Shown: positions 31,814-41,662, numbered from the stretch's first letter. The stretch is 64,000 nucleotides of DNA from Demequina maris (GCF_000971155.1 NZ_BBLX01000005.1:62001-126000), one strand, 5' to 3'. Notes: generated from the letters alone by a model not told the origin. Made by a program: numbers and translations.

Positions 31814-32422
31814 GTGATCCTCGCCCTCGACACCTCGTCCGCCATCGCCGTCGCGCTCGTCTCCCCGTCGGGCGAGACCCTCGCGAGCCGCTCCGCGTTC
31901 AACCCCCGCGGCCACGCCGAGCTGCTGTCGGGCCTCATCGAGGAGGCGCTGACCGAGGCCGGGGCCGCGCGCGCGGACCTCACGCGCATCGTCGTCGGCA
32001 CCGGGCCTGCGCCGTTCACCGGCCTGCGCGTCGGGCTCATGACGGCCCGCACCCTCGGCCACGTGTGGGGCATCCCGGTCGAGGGCGTGTGCTCGCTCGA
32101 CGCGCTCGGCGCCGCGCTCCCCGGCGAGGCGACCGTGGTGGCCGATGCGCGGCGCAAGGAGGTCTACTGGGCCGCCTACCGCGACGGCGTGCGCGTCGAC
32201 GGCCCGACGGTGAGCGCCCCCGGCGACGTCCCGGCGAGCGGCTCCGTGGTGGGCCGCGGCGCGCTGCTGTACCCCGACGCCTTCCCCGACGCGGTCGCGG
32301 GCGACCCCGACCCGGCGCTCCTCGTCGCCGTGGCGGACCGCCTGCGCGAGGCCGGCGAGGAGATGCCCACCGAGCCGCTGTACCTGCGCCGTCCCGACGT
32401 GCACGGCGTGCCGGGGGCGTGA
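31814..32422 (+). CDS. tsaB: tRNA t6A synthesis protein TsaB
   Basis: 202 residues from GTG 31814. It is the partner that scaffolds TsaD. The ASKHA-type start ILALDTSSAIAVALV and PGPFTGLRVG-like segment GPAPFTGLRVGLMTAR are clear. TAGGCT at 31802-31807, within the tsaE end, lies six bases before the GTG and may give an extra leaderless start. Its stop overlaps the rimI start (GTGA). Confidence 0.94.
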   Translation: MILALDTSSAIAVALVSPSGETLASRSAFNPRGHAELLSGLIEEALTEAGAARADLTRIVVGTGPAPFTGLRVGLMTARTLGHVWGIPVEGVCSLDALGAALPGEATVVADARRKEVYWAAYRDGVRVDGPTVSAPGDVPASGSVVGRGALLYPDAFPDAVAGDPDPALLVAVADRLREAGEEMPTEPLYLRRPDVHGVPGA

Positions 32423-32919
32423 CCTCCGAGACCGGCGCCGACGCCGGTGCCGCGCCCGCGTGGACCATCCGCGACCTGGGCGAGGAGGACCTGCCCTGGA
32501 TGGCCGACCAGGAGGTCCGCATGTTCGGCGCCTCCGCCTGGTCGCGCGAGCTCATCACCCACGACTACCTCTACGGTCTCACCCGCTACCGGGGGATCGC
32601 GCTCGACGGTGAGCTCGTCGGCTACGCCGTCTACGGCTACGACGGCGACGCGTTCCACCTGCTCAACCTCGCCGTCGCGCCCGAGGCGCGCGGGCGCGGC
32701 CTGGGGCGCGCGCTCATGGACGACTTCATGGCGGAGGCACGGCACGAGGGCGCGCCCGACGCGTGGCTCGAGGTCGCCGTCGACAACGAGGTCGCCCTGG
32801 CGCTGTACCGCGCGTACGGCTTCGAGGACGTGCGGGTCCGCCGGAAGTACTACCAGCCGGAGGGCCTCGACGCCCTCGTGATGCGCGTCCAGCTGAACGG
32901 CTACGAGCCCGACGCCTGA
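32419..32919 (+). CDS. rimI: ribosomal protein S18-alanine N-acetyltransferase RimI-like
   Basis: 166 residues from GTG 32419. GNAT fold with the acetyl-CoA loop VAPEARGRGLGRALM and the C-terminal ALALYRAYGFEDVRVRRKYY typical of RimI. Substrate assignment rests on family and on the tsaE-tsaB-rimI-tsaD gene order seen in many bacteria. Here tsaD is displaced by 3 kb of other genes. Confidence 0.9.
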   Translation: MTSETGADAGAAPAWTIRDLGEEDLPWMADQEVRMFGASAWSRELITHDYLYGLTRYRGIALDGELVGYAVYGYDGDAFHLLNLAVAPEARGRGLGRALMDDFMAEARHEGAPDAWLEVAVDNEVALALYRAYGFEDVRVRRKYYQPEGLDALVMRVQLNGYEPDA

Positions 32920-32990
32920 GGCCGTCCGCGCGACGCGGCCCCGCGCCCCGCGTAGGGTGCGAAGAAGGGTCGAGCGAAGGCGGTGGACCC

Positions 32991-35270
32991 ATGGCGTCAC
33001 GGATGGTCGAGATCGATCCGTGGGAGGTGTCGGTCACGACGCTCGACCCCGCGCGGATCCGCCTCGTCGAGAGCCTCATGTCGCTGGGCAACGGCCACAT
33101 GGGCGCGCGGGGCAACTTCGAGGAGGGCTACGGCGGCGACCGCCACCTGGGCACCTACGTCGCCGGCGTGTGGTTCCCCGACCGCACGCGGGTGGGCTGG
33201 TGGAAGAACGGCTACCCCGAGTACTTCGGCAAGGTCATCAACGCGGTCGACATCGGCGCGATCCGCATCCGCGCCGGCGGCGAGCCGGTCGACCTGTTCG
33301 CCGTGCCGTTCACCGGCTTCCGGGTCGCTCTGGACCTGCGCCGCGGGTGCCTGACGCGGGAGTTCCGCTGCGAGGCCGGGGGGCTCGCGCTGCGCGTGCG
33401 CTTCGACCGCTTCCTCAGCATCGTCACGCCGGAGCTGTCGTTCCAGCGGGTCGAGATCGAGGTCGAGGCGGGCGAGGGGACGCTTGAGGTGACGCCCCTG
33501 CTCGACGGGGACGTGCACAACCTCGACGCGAACTACGCGGAGCAGTTCTGGGAGCCCGAGCCGGGCGTCGAGCGCCGCCCCGGGATGCTGTCCATGACGA
33601 CGCGGCCCAACCCGTTCGGCACACCGCGCTTCACCGTGACGGCGGCCATGGACGCCCGCGCCGAGGGCCTCGAGCCCGGCGACGCCTGGGACGATGCGCT
33701 GTCCACCGGGCGGGCCTTCGACGCCACGGTGCGCGCGGGCGACCGCGTCGCGCTCGACAAGGTCGTCGCCTTCGTCACCTCGCGCGACCACGAGCCGCGC
33801 GCGCACCCGGCGGTCGCGGCGGCGCTGCTGGAGGCCGCATCGTCCCGTCCCCATGCCGCCCACCGGGCGGACCAGGAGGAGGCGTGGGCGGCGCGCTGGG
33901 CCCAGGCGGACGTCGCCATCGAGGGCGACCCGCCCGCGCAGCAGGGCATCCGGTTCAACATCTTCCAGCTGCTGTCCACGTACCGCGGCGAGGACGAGCG
34001 CCTCAACATCGGCCCCAAGGGGTTCACGGGCGAGAAGTACGGCGGCGCCACGTACTGGGACACCGAGGCCTTCCTGCTGCCCATGTACATGTCGATCGCG
34101 GACCCGGACGTGGCGCTCGCGCTGCTGCACTACCGCCACCGCCAGCTCCCGCAGGCCCAGCACAACGCCCGCCAGCAGGGCCTGCCGGGCGCGCTGTACC
34201 CGATGGTCACGTTCGACGGCGTGGAGTGCCACAACGAGTGGGAGATCACCTTCGAGGAGATCCACCGCAACGGCGCCATCGCGCACGCGATCCGCTACTA
34301 CACGGACTACACGGGCGACCGCTCGTACCTCGAGGCCGAGGGCGTCGAGGTGCTCACCGAGATCGCGCGCTTCTGGGCGGGCCGCGTCCACTGGTCCGCG
34401 CGGGCCGCCGCGTACATGATCCACGGCGTCACCGGGCCGAACGAGTACGAGAACAACATCAACAACAACTGGTACACGAACTACCTGGCCCGATGGGTGC
34501 TGCGCTACACGGACGAGGCGCTCGCCGGCCTGCCCGAGCGAGCGGCTGCGCTCGGCGTCGACGACGCCGAGCGGGAGCGGTGGCGCGACATCGTCGCGCG
34601 GATGTACCTGCCGCATGACGACGAGCTCGGCGTCAACGTCCAGCACGACGGCTTCCTCGACAAGGCGCTCGCGCCGGTGTCCGCGCTGGGCGAGGGCGAC
34701 CTGCCGCTCAACCAGACGTGGTCGTGGGACCGCATCCTGCGCTCGCCGTACATCAAGCAGGCGGACGTGCTCCAGGGCATGTACACCTTCACCGAGGACT
34801 TCACGACGGAGGAGATCCGCCGTAACTTCGCGTTCTACGAGCCGATGACCGTCCACGAGTCCTCGCTGTCGGCGTCGATCCACTCCGTGCTCGCCGCGGC
34901 GATCGGCATGCCGGAGAAGGCCGTCGAGCTCTACGGCCGTACCGCGCGGCTCGACCTCGACAACTACAACAACGACACCGAGGACGGCCTGCACATCACG
35001 TCGATGAGCGGCGCCTGGCTCGCGATCGTGCAGGGCTTCGGAGGCATGCGCGGGCTGGGGGAGAGGCTGCGCTTCGCGCCGTTCTGCCCCGAGGGCTGGC
35101 AGGGCTACAGCTTCATGATCCGGTACCGCGGGCGGCTGCTGCGGGTGGCGGTCGGAGCCTCGTCCACCGAGTTCACGCTGGTCGAGGGCGAGCCGCTCGA
35201 GATCGAGGTCGGCGACGGCCTCGTCACCGTGGCGGCGGACGCACCGGCGACGGTCGCGAACCGGGCCTGA
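32991..35270 (+). CDS. glycoside hydrolase family 65, probable maltose phosphorylase
   Basis: 759 residues, normal for the family. The N-terminal beta-sandwich runs to about residue 270, then an (alpha/alpha)6 barrel and a C-terminal sheet. The general acid is Glu485 in TGPNEYENNINNNWYTN, the form seen in maltose phosphorylases. The phosphate-binding loop is HITSMSGAW. The enzyme would split maltose with phosphate into glucose-1-phosphate and glucose in the cytosol. Other family members act on trehalose or kojibiose, so the substrate is probable, not proven. A TAGGGT box lies at 32953. No mutase partner is adjacent. Two motif copies (33689, 33836). Confidence 0.88.
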   Translation: MASRMVEIDPWEVSVTTLDPARIRLVESLMSLGNGHMGARGNFEEGYGGDRHLGTYVAGVWFPDRTRVGWWKNGYPEYFGKVINAVDIGAIRIRAGGEPVDLFAVPFTGFRVALDLRRGCLTREFRCEAGGLALRVRFDRFLSIVTPELSFQRVEIEVEAGEGTLEVTPLLDGDVHNLDANYAEQFWEPEPGVERRPGMLSMTTRPNPFGTPRFTVTAAMDARAEGLEPGDAWDDALSTGRAFDATVRAGDRVALDKVVAFVTSRDHEPRAHPAVAAALLEAASSRPHAAHRADQEEAWAARWAQADVAIEGDPPAQQGIRFNIFQLLSTYRGEDERLNIGPKGFTGEKYGGATYWDTEAFLLPMYMSIADPDVALALLHYRHRQLPQAQHNARQQGLPGALYPMVTFDGVECHNEWEITFEEIHRNGAIAHAIRYYTDYTGDRSYLEAEGVEVLTEIARFWAGRVHWSARAAAYMIHGVTGPNEYENNINNNWYTNYLARWVLRYTDEALAGLPERAAALGVDDAERERWRDIVARMYLPHDDELGVNVQHDGFLDKALAPVSALGEGDLPLNQTWSWDRILRSPYIKQADVLQGMYTFTEDFTTEEIRRNFAFYEPMTVHESSLSASIHSVLAAAIGMPEKAVELYGRTARLDLDNYNNDTEDGLHITSMSGAWLAIVQGFGGMRGLGERLRFAPFCPEGWQGYSFMIRYRGRLLRVAVGASSTEFTLVEGEPLEIEVGDGLVTVAADAPATVANRA

Positions 35271-35296
35271 GCCGCGCCCCCGACCGCCGCGGAGGC

Positions 35297-35926
35297 TCAG
35301 AGCTCGCGGACGCCGACCTCGGCGGCGATCCGGCCGCGGCGCTCGCCCGACAGGTCGTCGCCGACGGTCGGGTGCCCGACGCCGAGGATGACCTCGGAGC
35401 GCCACCCCTCGGGCAGCAGCGCGGCGTCGAGGGCGGCCTTGTCGAAGCCGCCGTACGGCCGCAGCGCGAGGCCCTCGGCGCGCAGCGCGACGATGAGGTA
35501 GCCCAGCTGGAGCATCGCGCCCGAGTGGGCGAGCCCCGCGCGCATCTCGGGGTTGGCCTCGAAGCGCTCGTGGAAGCCGGCCATGCCGGGCGCGGTGACC
35601 TCGTGGTGGTCGTGGAAGCGGTCGTCGTGCGCGGCGACCAGCAGCAGCGGCGCCTGCGCGAGCTTCGGGCGGTTGCCGGGCATCGCGGCATCGATGACGG
35701 CGGCGCGGGCGGCCTCGGAGCGCGCCACGACGAGGCGCAGCGGCTGGGTGTTCATGCTCGACGGGCCGAACTTGGCGAGGTCCCAGGCGCGCGTCACGAG
35801 CGCGGCGTCCACCGGGCGCTCGTCGAAGGCGATCGCGGAGCGCGCGGAGGTGAACAGCGCGGCGCGGGCGTCCTCGTCGAGGGCGAACGGGGCAAGGGTC
35901 GACTCGGAAAGGTTCGGGGTTGTCAT
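35297..35926 (-). CDS. nitroreductase-family oxidoreductase, RutE/HadB-like
   Basis: 209 residues from ATG 35926 (an in-frame ATG at 35935 is also possible). FMN-binding nitroreductase fold: RSAIAFDERPVD, AWDLAKFGPSSMNTQPLRLVV and GAMLQLGYLIVALRAEGL are typical of the malonic semialdehyde reductase / nitroreductase subgroup. The physiological substrate cannot be read from sequence. It lies between, and opposite to, GH65 and tsaD and seems to be its own unit. Confidence 0.82.
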   Translation of the reverse strand: MTTPNLSESTLAPFALDEDARAALFTSARSAIAFDERPVDAALVTRAWDLAKFGPSSMNTQPLRLVVARSEAARAAVIDAAMPGNRPKLAQAPLLLVAAHDDRFHDHHEVTAPGMAGFHERFEANPEMRAGLAHSGAMLQLGYLIVALRAEGLALRPYGGFDKAALDAALLPEGWRSEVILGVGHPTVGDDLSGERRGRIAAEVGVREL

Positions 35927-36005
35927 ATCAACCATGATGCGCCCTCGAGGCGGGTGCCCGCGACGGGCGGAGGTCCCGGGCTCCTGCGTCGCCGGTGCGC
36001 CCGAC

Positions 36006-36011
36006 TACAGT
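36006..36011 (+). promoter_or_regulatory. -10 box of a leaderless tsaD transcript
   Basis: TACAGT lies six bases before the tsaD GTG start, with no ribosome-binding site. This fits leaderless initiation. Confidence 0.55.
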
Positions 36012-36017
36012 TGACCC

Positions 36018-37055
36018 GTGGCATTGGTACTGGGACTCGAGAGCACCTGCGACGAGACGGGCGTCGCGCTCGTGGAGGACGGCGAGCTGCTCGCCGACGT
36101 CGTCGCATCGTCGATGGACGAGCACGCGCGCTTCGGCGGCATCGTCCCCGAGGTCGCCTCGCGCGCCCACCTCGAGGCCGTCCTGCCGACGCTCGACGAG
36201 GCGCTGAGCCGCGCCGGCCGCACGCTGTCGGACGTCGACGCGGTCGCCGTCGCCTCGGGCCCCGGCCTCGTCGGCTCGCTCACCGTGGGCGTGTCCGCCG
36301 CCAAGGCGCTGTCGCTCGGCCTCGGCCGCCCGCTCTACGGCGTCAACCACGTCATCGGCCACGCCGCCGTCGACCAGCTGGTCCACGGCCGCTTCCCGGA
36401 CCGCACCATGGCGCTCGTGGTGTCCGGCGGGCACACGTCGCTGCTCATGGTCGACGACATCGCGACCCGGGTCACCGAGCTCGGCCACACGCTGGACGAT
36501 GCGGCGGGCGAGGCCTTCGACAAGGTCGGCCGCCTGCTCGGCCTGCCCTACCCGGGCGGCCCGCACGTCGACCGCCTCGCGCGCGAGGGCGACCCCGAGG
36601 CGATCCCGTTCCCGCGCGGCCTGTCGCGCCCCAAGGACATGGTCAACCACGCCTACGACTTCTCGTTCTCCGGGCTCAAGACCGCGGTCGCGCGCTGGGT
36701 CGAGGCCCGTCGCGCCTCCGGCCAGGAGGTGCCCATCGAGGACGTGTGCGCGAGCTTCGCCGCGGCCGTCGCCGACGTGCTCGTCACCAAGACCCTCAAC
36801 GCGTGCCGCGAGCACGACGTCGAGACCCTCGTCATCGGCGGCGGCTTCTCCGCCAACAGCCAGCTGCGCGAGCTCGCGCAGGCCCGCGGCGAGGCCGCCG
36901 GCATCGACGTGCGCATCCCGCCGCTGCGCTACTGCACCGACAACGGGGCGATGATCGCCGCGCTCGGCTCCGCCGTCGTCGAGGCGGGCGTGAAGCCCAG
37001 CACGCTCGGCATCGGCGTCGACTCCTCGATGCCGCTGTCGACCATCACGGTCTGA
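36018..37055 (+). CDS. tsaD: tRNA N6-threonylcarbamoyladenosine transferase TsaD
   Basis: 345 residues from GTG 36018. TsaD attaches the threonylcarbamoyl group to A37 of tRNA, with TsaB and TsaE encoded upstream. [17 protein letters not shown] starts the fold. Metal ligands are in [11 protein letters not shown], and the late [10 protein letters not shown] completes the site. The conserved segment [12 protein letters not shown] is encoded with a motif copy (36494), using GAT for one Asp. Stop overlaps the next start (TGATG). Confidence 0.97.
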   Translation: MALVLGLESTCDETGVALVEDGELLADVVASSMDEHARFGGIVPEVASRAHLEAVLPTLDEALSRAGRTLSDVDAVAVASGPGLVGSLTVGVSAAKALSLGLGRPLYGVNHVIGHAAVDQLVHGRFPDRTMALVVSGGHTSLLMVDDIATRVTELGHTLDDAAGEAFDKVGRLLGLPYPGGPHVDRLAREGDPEAIPFPRGLSRPKDMVNHAYDFSFSGLKTAVARWVEARRASGQEVPIEDVCASFAAAVADVLVTKTLNACREHDVETLVIGGGFSANSQLRELAQARGEAAGIDVRIPPLRYCTDNGAMIAALGSAVVEAGVKPSTLGIGVDSSMPLSTITV

Positions 37056-38683
37056 TGCGCCGCAGCGCAGGCGCCGCCGCGCTGCTCGCGGCCGTGACCG
37101 TGCTCGCCGCGTGCACCGGCGGCGATCCGTCGCCGTCGCCGACCCCGTCGGCGCTCGTCGCGGAGCCGGTGGCGACCGTCAGCGCGCCGGCGCCCGCCGC
37201 ATCGTCCACCCCGAGCCCCACCCCGACCGTCGAGACCCTCGCGTGGGGCCCCACCGTCGCCGACTGGGACGACGCGCTCGCGACCGCGCGCGCACTGCCC
37301 CTGCGGCGCGCCGCGGGCCAGGTGATCGTGGCCGACGTGTACTCGCCCGACCCGGCCGCCGCGGCCGCCCTCGTGAGCGAGCACCACGTCGGCGGCGTGA
37401 TCCTCATGGGCGGGGCCGCGCCGTCCGCCGAGGCCGTCGCCGCGCTCGCGGACCGCGTCCAGCGGGCCGACGACCGCGACTGGCCCGTCCTGGTCTCCGC
37501 CGACGAGGAGGGCGGCATCGTGTCGCGCCTGTCCGCGGCCGTCCCGAGCCTGCCGTCCTTCATGGCCGCCGGCGCCGCGACGGACGATGCGGCGGTGACC
37601 GAGGCGTACCGGTCCTCCGCGGCGGACATGCGGGCGCTCGGCGTGCTCGTCGACTACGCGCCCGTCGCGGACGTCACCCTCGGCCCCGCCGACCCCATCA
37701 TCCGCACGCGCAGCGCCGGCGACGACCCGGACGGGGTCGCGGCGACGGTCACCGCCGCGGTCGCGGGCTTCGTCGACGGCGGCGTGGTGCCCGTGATCAA
37801 GCACTTCCCGGGCCACGGCTCGGTCACCGTCGACTCCCACGCCGGGCTGCCGGTGCAGGAGCGGTCCGTGGCCCGCCTCGCCCGCACCGACCTGGTGCCC
37901 TTCGCGCGCGCGATCGAGGCGGGCGCCCCCGCGGTGATGATGGGCCACATCGCCGTGCCCGCGTGGGGGGACGGGCCCGCGACGCTCGAGCGGAAGGCGT
38001 ACGGCTACCTGCGCGACGAGCTCGGCTTCACGGGCGTCGCGATCACCGACGCGCTCAACATGGCCGCCGTCGCGGACGGCCGCACGACGGGCCAGGTCGC
38101 GGTGCGCGCGCTCCGCGCCGGCGCCGACGTCCTCCTCATGCCCGGCGACGCCGGCGACGTGATCGACGCCGTCGCCTCCGCCGTGAAGGACGGCCGGCTG
38201 TCGCGCGATCGTCTCGACGAGGCCGCCGCGCGGTCGATCCTGCTGATGCGATGGGCGGACGGGCTCGGCGGCGGCGAGCCGTCGCCGGCGTACGCGCGCA
38301 CCTTCGCGGCGGCCGGCACCACCGTCGCCGCCGAGGACTGCACGCGCCCGCTGGTGCGCCGCCGGGCGACCGTGGTCGCGGGCCCGGACGATGCGGCGGC
38401 CGCCCTCACCCGAGCGCTCGAGGCGCGCGGGGTCGAGACCGGCGACGGCGGCACCTCGATCGCGCTGCTGTCGTCCGGCGGCTACCGGGCCGCTGCCGAT
38501 GTCGTGGTCACCCTCGGGGGCCCGTGGGGCCTGTCCGACTCGACGGCCGATGCGTACGTCGCCACGTACGGCGACTCGGCCGCGTCGATCGGCGCGCTCG
38601 CGGACGTGCTGGTCGGCGACGTGGAGCCCGGCGGCGAGTGGCCGGTCGCGCTCGAGGGCGCGCTGCCGGCCTGCGCGGCCTGA
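37055..38683 (+). CDS. lipoprotein glycoside hydrolase family 3, NagZ-like
   Basis: 542 residues. Lipoprotein signal with lipobox LAAC, Cys20, then a Pro/Ser/Thr-rich linker to about residue 60. The catalytic domain shows KHFPGHGSVTVDSHAGLP, the NagZ-type His/Asp dyad, and the nucleophile Asp332 in ITDALNMAAV. NagZ removes GlcNAc from wall fragments, so a surface N-acetylhexosaminidase acting on peptidoglycan is likely. The last 130 residues form the usual second domain. Coupled to tsaD. Three motif copies lie inside: 37198 (in the linker), 37582, 38386. Confidence 0.9.
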   Translation: MRRSAGAAALLAAVTVLAACTGGDPSPSPTPSALVAEPVATVSAPAPAASSTPSPTPTVETLAWGPTVADWDDALATARALPLRRAAGQVIVADVYSPDPAAAAALVSEHHVGGVILMGGAAPSAEAVAALADRVQRADDRDWPVLVSADEEGGIVSRLSAAVPSLPSFMAAGAATDDAAVTEAYRSSAADMRALGVLVDYAPVADVTLGPADPIIRTRSAGDDPDGVAATVTAAVAGFVDGGVVPVIKHFPGHGSVTVDSHAGLPVQERSVARLARTDLVPFARAIEAGAPAVMMGHIAVPAWGDGPATLERKAYGYLRDELGFTGVAITDALNMAAVADGRTTGQVAVRALRAGADVLLMPGDAGDVIDAVASAVKDGRLSRDRLDEAAARSILLMRWADGLGGGEPSPAYARTFAAAGTTVAAEDCTRPLVRRRATVVAGPDDAAAALTRALEARGVETGDGGTSIALLSSGGYRAAADVVVTLGGPWGLSDSTADAYVATYGDSAASIGALADVLVGDVEPGGEWPVALEGALPACAA

Positions 38684-38793
38684 GCCTCACCCCCGCTCGC
38701 CCGCCCCGCCACCTCGACCGCCCTGCGGGGGAGCCGGCGACGGTTCTGGAAGGTTCGTGACTCCTACGGGGAGCTGAGCGACGCCCCGGCCGC

Positions 38794-39669
38794 CTAGGCC
38801 GGCTCCAGGGCGCCGTGCGCGGCCTCGCGGATGGCCTCCGCGACGGTGTCCAGCGCGGCCGACTGCGTCCGCCACTGCTGCCAGTACAGGGCCATGTCCT
38901 CGACCGGACCGCCGAGGTCGACCAGCTCGAGCCCCTCGCGCTGCACCGCGGGCAGCAGCCCCCACCCCATCCCCAGGGCGATCGCCCGCGCGAACTCGGG
39001 CGACGACGGGACGCGGTGCCGCGGCGGCGCGTCCGGGTCCGCGCCCCTCGCCTCGAGCCACCGCGTCTGGATCGTGTCGCGGCGGTCGAAGTCGACGACC
39101 GGCGCCACCGCGAGCGACTCCGGTGCGACGCCCGCGGCGAACCAGCGCTCCGCGAAGGCCGGCGCCGCGACCGCGCGATACCGCATGCGGCCCAGCCGGA
39201 CCACGGAGCATCCCGGCACGGCCGCCGCCCGCGTGGTGACGGCGGCGACCACCTCGCCGCGCTGGAGGAGGTCCGCGGTGTACTGCTCGTCCTCGCGGTG
39301 CAGGTGGACCGTCGCGCCCAGGCCCGGCAGCGCCGCGGCGAGCGGCGGCAGCAGCCACGTCGCGAGCGAGTCCGCGTTCACCGCGATGCGCAGCGGCGCG
39401 GGCCGGTCGTCCGCGATGCCGAGGGCGGCGGCGGCCTCGGCCTCGAGCAGCGTCACCTGCCGCGCGTAGCGGACCACGGCCTCGCCGGCCGGGGTCGGCC
39501 GGACGGGTCGCGAGCGCACGAGCAGCACCTGCCCGGTCAGCCGCTCGAGCGTCGCCATGCGCTGGCTGACCGCCGACTGCGTGACGTGCAGGGCCCTCGC
39601 CGCCGCGTCGAGCGATCCCTCGTCGACGACGGCAGCCAGCGTCTGCGCGAGGTCGGCGGGGATCTTCAT
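38794..39669 (-). CDS. lysG: LysR-family regulator, LysG/ArgP type
   Basis: 291 residues. N-terminal winged helix ALHVTQSAVSQRMATLERLTGQVLLVR, then the effector-binding domain. The divergent neighbour is a LysE exporter, the exact arrangement of lysG-lysE in Corynebacterium, where LysG with lysine or arginine activates lysE. Start ATG 39669. The 110 bases after its stop, shared with the GH3 end, hold nothing clear. Confidence 0.9.
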   Translation of the reverse strand: MKIPADLAQTLAAVVDEGSLDAAARALHVTQSAVSQRMATLERLTGQVLLVRSRPVRPTPAGEAVVRYARQVTLLEAEAAAALGIADDRPAPLRIAVNADSLATWLLPPLAAALPGLGATVHLHREDEQYTADLLQRGEVVAAVTTRAAAVPGCSVVRLGRMRYRAVAAPAFAERWFAAGVAPESLAVAPVVDFDRRDTIQTRWLEARGADPDAPPRHRVPSSPEFARAIALGMGWGLLPAVQREGLELVDLGGPVEDMALYWQQWRTQSAALDTVAEAIREAAHGALEPA

Positions 39670-39739
39670 ATAAGTAACGCTAATGCAGTATTCACAATTG
39701 TTAGTGGTGCTGTGGATAACCGGGGCCTACCGTGTCGCC
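39670..39739. promoter_or_regulatory. lysG-lysE divergent control region
   Basis: This 70-base gap is AT-rich for the genome. It holds imperfect dyads (TAACGCTAATGC with GTATTCACAATTGTTAG, 39674-39705), the expected place for LysR-type binding. TACCGT at 39728-39733 lies six bases before the lysE ATG, so lysE is probably leaderless. Confidence 0.6.
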
Positions 39740-40378
39740 ATGACCTACCTCGCCGGGCTCGGCCTCGCCTTCTCGCTGATCGTCGCCATCGGCGCGCAGA
39801 ACGTGTTCGTGCTGCGCCAGGGGCTGCGGCGCGAGCACGTCGGCATCGTGGTGCTCATCTGCGCGGCGTCGGACGCCGTGCTCGTCGCGGTCGGCGTGGC
39901 GGGCATGGGCGCGGCGGCCACGGCGGCGCCGCTGCTGGTCTCCGTGGTGCGCTGGGCCGGTGCCGCCTTCCTCCTCGCCTACGCGATCCTCGCGGCACGG
40001 CGCGCGCTGGCGCCGGGAGGGGAGCGGCTGGAGGCGTCCGCGGACGATGCGGCGGCGCGTCCCGCATCGTCCGCCCGCACCGCGGTGGCGACGTCCACCC
40101 GCACCGTCGTGGTGACGTGCCTCGCCCTCACGTGGCTCAACCCCCACGTCTACCTCGACACCGTGGTGCTGATGGGCACGGTCGGATCGACCCATGACGC
40201 ACGCTGGCTGTTCGCCGCCGGCGCCGCGACGGCGAGCGCGGTGTGGTTCACGGCGCTGGGCTACGGCGCGCGGCTGCTGTCCGGGGTGCTGGCCAGGCCG
40301 GGGGCGTGGCGCGTGCTCGACGGCGCGATCGCCGTCGTGATGGCGGTCATCGCGGTGTCGCTCGCGGCCGGCGCCTGA
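39740..40378 (+). CDS. lysE: LysE-type amino acid exporter
   Basis: 212 residues with six hydrophobic segments. LSLIVAIGAQNVFVLRQGLRR-like start (FSLIVAIGAQNVFVLRQGL) and TWLNPHVYLDTVVLMG are LysE signatures. It exports lysine and arginine. The central cytosolic loop carries two motif copies in opposite orientation (40042 and 40063), encoding Asp-Asp-Ala and Ala-Ser-Ser; this loop is poorly conserved in the family. Confidence 0.92.
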   Translation: MTYLAGLGLAFSLIVAIGAQNVFVLRQGLRREHVGIVVLICAASDAVLVAVGVAGMGAAATAAPLLVSVVRWAGAAFLLAYAILAARRALAPGGERLEASADDAAARPASSARTAVATSTRTVVVTCLALTWLNPHVYLDTVVLMGTVGSTHDARWLFAAGAATASAVWFTALGYGARLLSGVLARPGAWRVLDGAIAVVMAVIAVSLAAGA

Positions 40379-40390
40379 CCGGGCCGTCCG

Positions 40391-41662
40391 TCAGAGCGTC
40401 GGGCCGACGAGCTCGGCCATGCGGCGGATGGTCGGCGCGGCGTGCGAGAAGAACCGGAAGTACCCCGGGCACAGGTGGTTGAGGCCGGGCTCGCCGTCGG
40501 CGGTGGTGTCGAAGCGGTCCTTGGGGCACCCGCCGTGGCAGGCCCACCGCACCGGGCACTCCCGGCACTGCGAGGGCAGGCTCGTGAGCTTCGCCTTCCC
40601 GAACTCGCGCTGCTCGGGCGACTGCAGGATCGACTGCAGCGACCGCTCGGCGACGTTGCCCCGCTGGAAGCCGGGCTCGACGTAGTGGTCGCACGCGTAC
40701 ACGTCGCCGGTGTGCTCGACCGCGAGCGCGCCGCCGCACTCCGGGGCGTGGACGCACATCGAGTACTGCCCGAGGGCGTTGCCCAGCATGACGTCGAAGT
40801 GCTGGACGAACATCGTGCCGACGTCGTGCGCGGCCCACTCGTCGAAGATCGTGGCGAGGAACTCGCCCCATGCCGCGGGGTCGACGCTGCGGCTGGTCAC
40901 GGCGTCGCCCTGCTGGCGGTAGAGGATGCGCGTGCCGTTGCCGTCCTTCCACCCCTGCTCGGCGATGGGCAGCTGCTCTCGCGTGACGCGCTCGACGATG
41001 GGGATGAACTGCACGTGCCGTGCGCCCAAGGTGTCGCGGAAGTACCGGTAGACCTCGAGCCCGTGGTCCTGGTTGGCGGCGTGCACGGTGCACAGGATGT
41101 TGTAGTCGACGCCGTGGCGCTTGAGCACCTCGTGCCCGCGCATCACCTGCGCGTGCGTGGCGCGGCCCGCCTTGTTGACGCGGTAGGCGTCGTGGAGGTG
41201 CGCCGGGCCGTCGACGCTGAGGCCGATGAGGAAGCCGTGCTGCGCGAGGAACTCGCCCCACGCATCGTCCAGCAGGGTGCCGTTGGTCTGCAGGGTGTGC
41301 CGGACGTTCTGCTGGGGCCGGCGCAGCTGCTCCGCGAGCTCGACCGCGCGTCGGAAGAACGGGATGCCGCGCATCGTGGGCTCGCCGCCCTGCCACGCGA
41401 TCTCGACGTCGCCATCCGGCTGCGAGCGCAGCAGGTTCGCCAGGTACGACTCGAGGCCGGCCTCCGACATGCGCTGGCCGTCGCTGTCGTACAGCAGCTC
41501 CTTGGACAGGAAGAAGCAGTACGTGCAGTCGAGGTTGCACGCCGCGCCCGTCGGCTTGGCCAGGACGGTGAACGGCAGCCGGCGGCGTCCGCCCCTCGTC
41601 AGCGGGTCGAGCCCGGGGACGGCGACGACGACCGGGCGGGAGGGGGCCGGTGAATCAGACAT
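40391..41662 (-). CDS. anaerobic sulfatase-maturating radical SAM enzyme
   Basis: 423 residues. Radical SAM cluster motif CNLDCTYC with Cys42, Cys46 and Cys49. The C-terminal SPASM domain holds further cysteines (CVHAPEC, CRECPVRWACHGGC, CPGYF) for two more Fe-S clusters. The family oxidises a Cys or Ser of sulfatases to formylglycine without oxygen. Its target is very likely the sulfatase just upstream in the same direction. WACHGGCPKDRF near the end is typical. A motif copy lies at 41261. Confidence 0.92.
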   Translation of the reverse strand: MSDSPAPSRPVVVAVPGLDPLTRGGRRRLPFTVLAKPTGAACNLDCTYCFFLSKELLYDSDGQRMSEAGLESYLANLLRSQPDGDVEIAWQGGEPTMRGIPFFRRAVELAEQLRRPQQNVRHTLQTNGTLLDDAWGEFLAQHGFLIGLSVDGPAHLHDAYRVNKAGRATHAQVMRGHEVLKRHGVDYNILCTVHAANQDHGLEVYRYFRDTLGARHVQFIPIVERVTREQLPIAEQGWKDGNGTRILYRQQGDAVTSRSVDPAAWGEFLATIFDEWAAHDVGTMFVQHFDVMLGNALGQYSMCVHAPECGGALAVEHTGDVYACDHYVEPGFQRGNVAERSLQSILQSPEQREFGKAKLTSLPSQCRECPVRWACHGGCPKDRFDTTADGEPGLNHLCPGYFRFFSHAAPTIRRMAELVGPTL

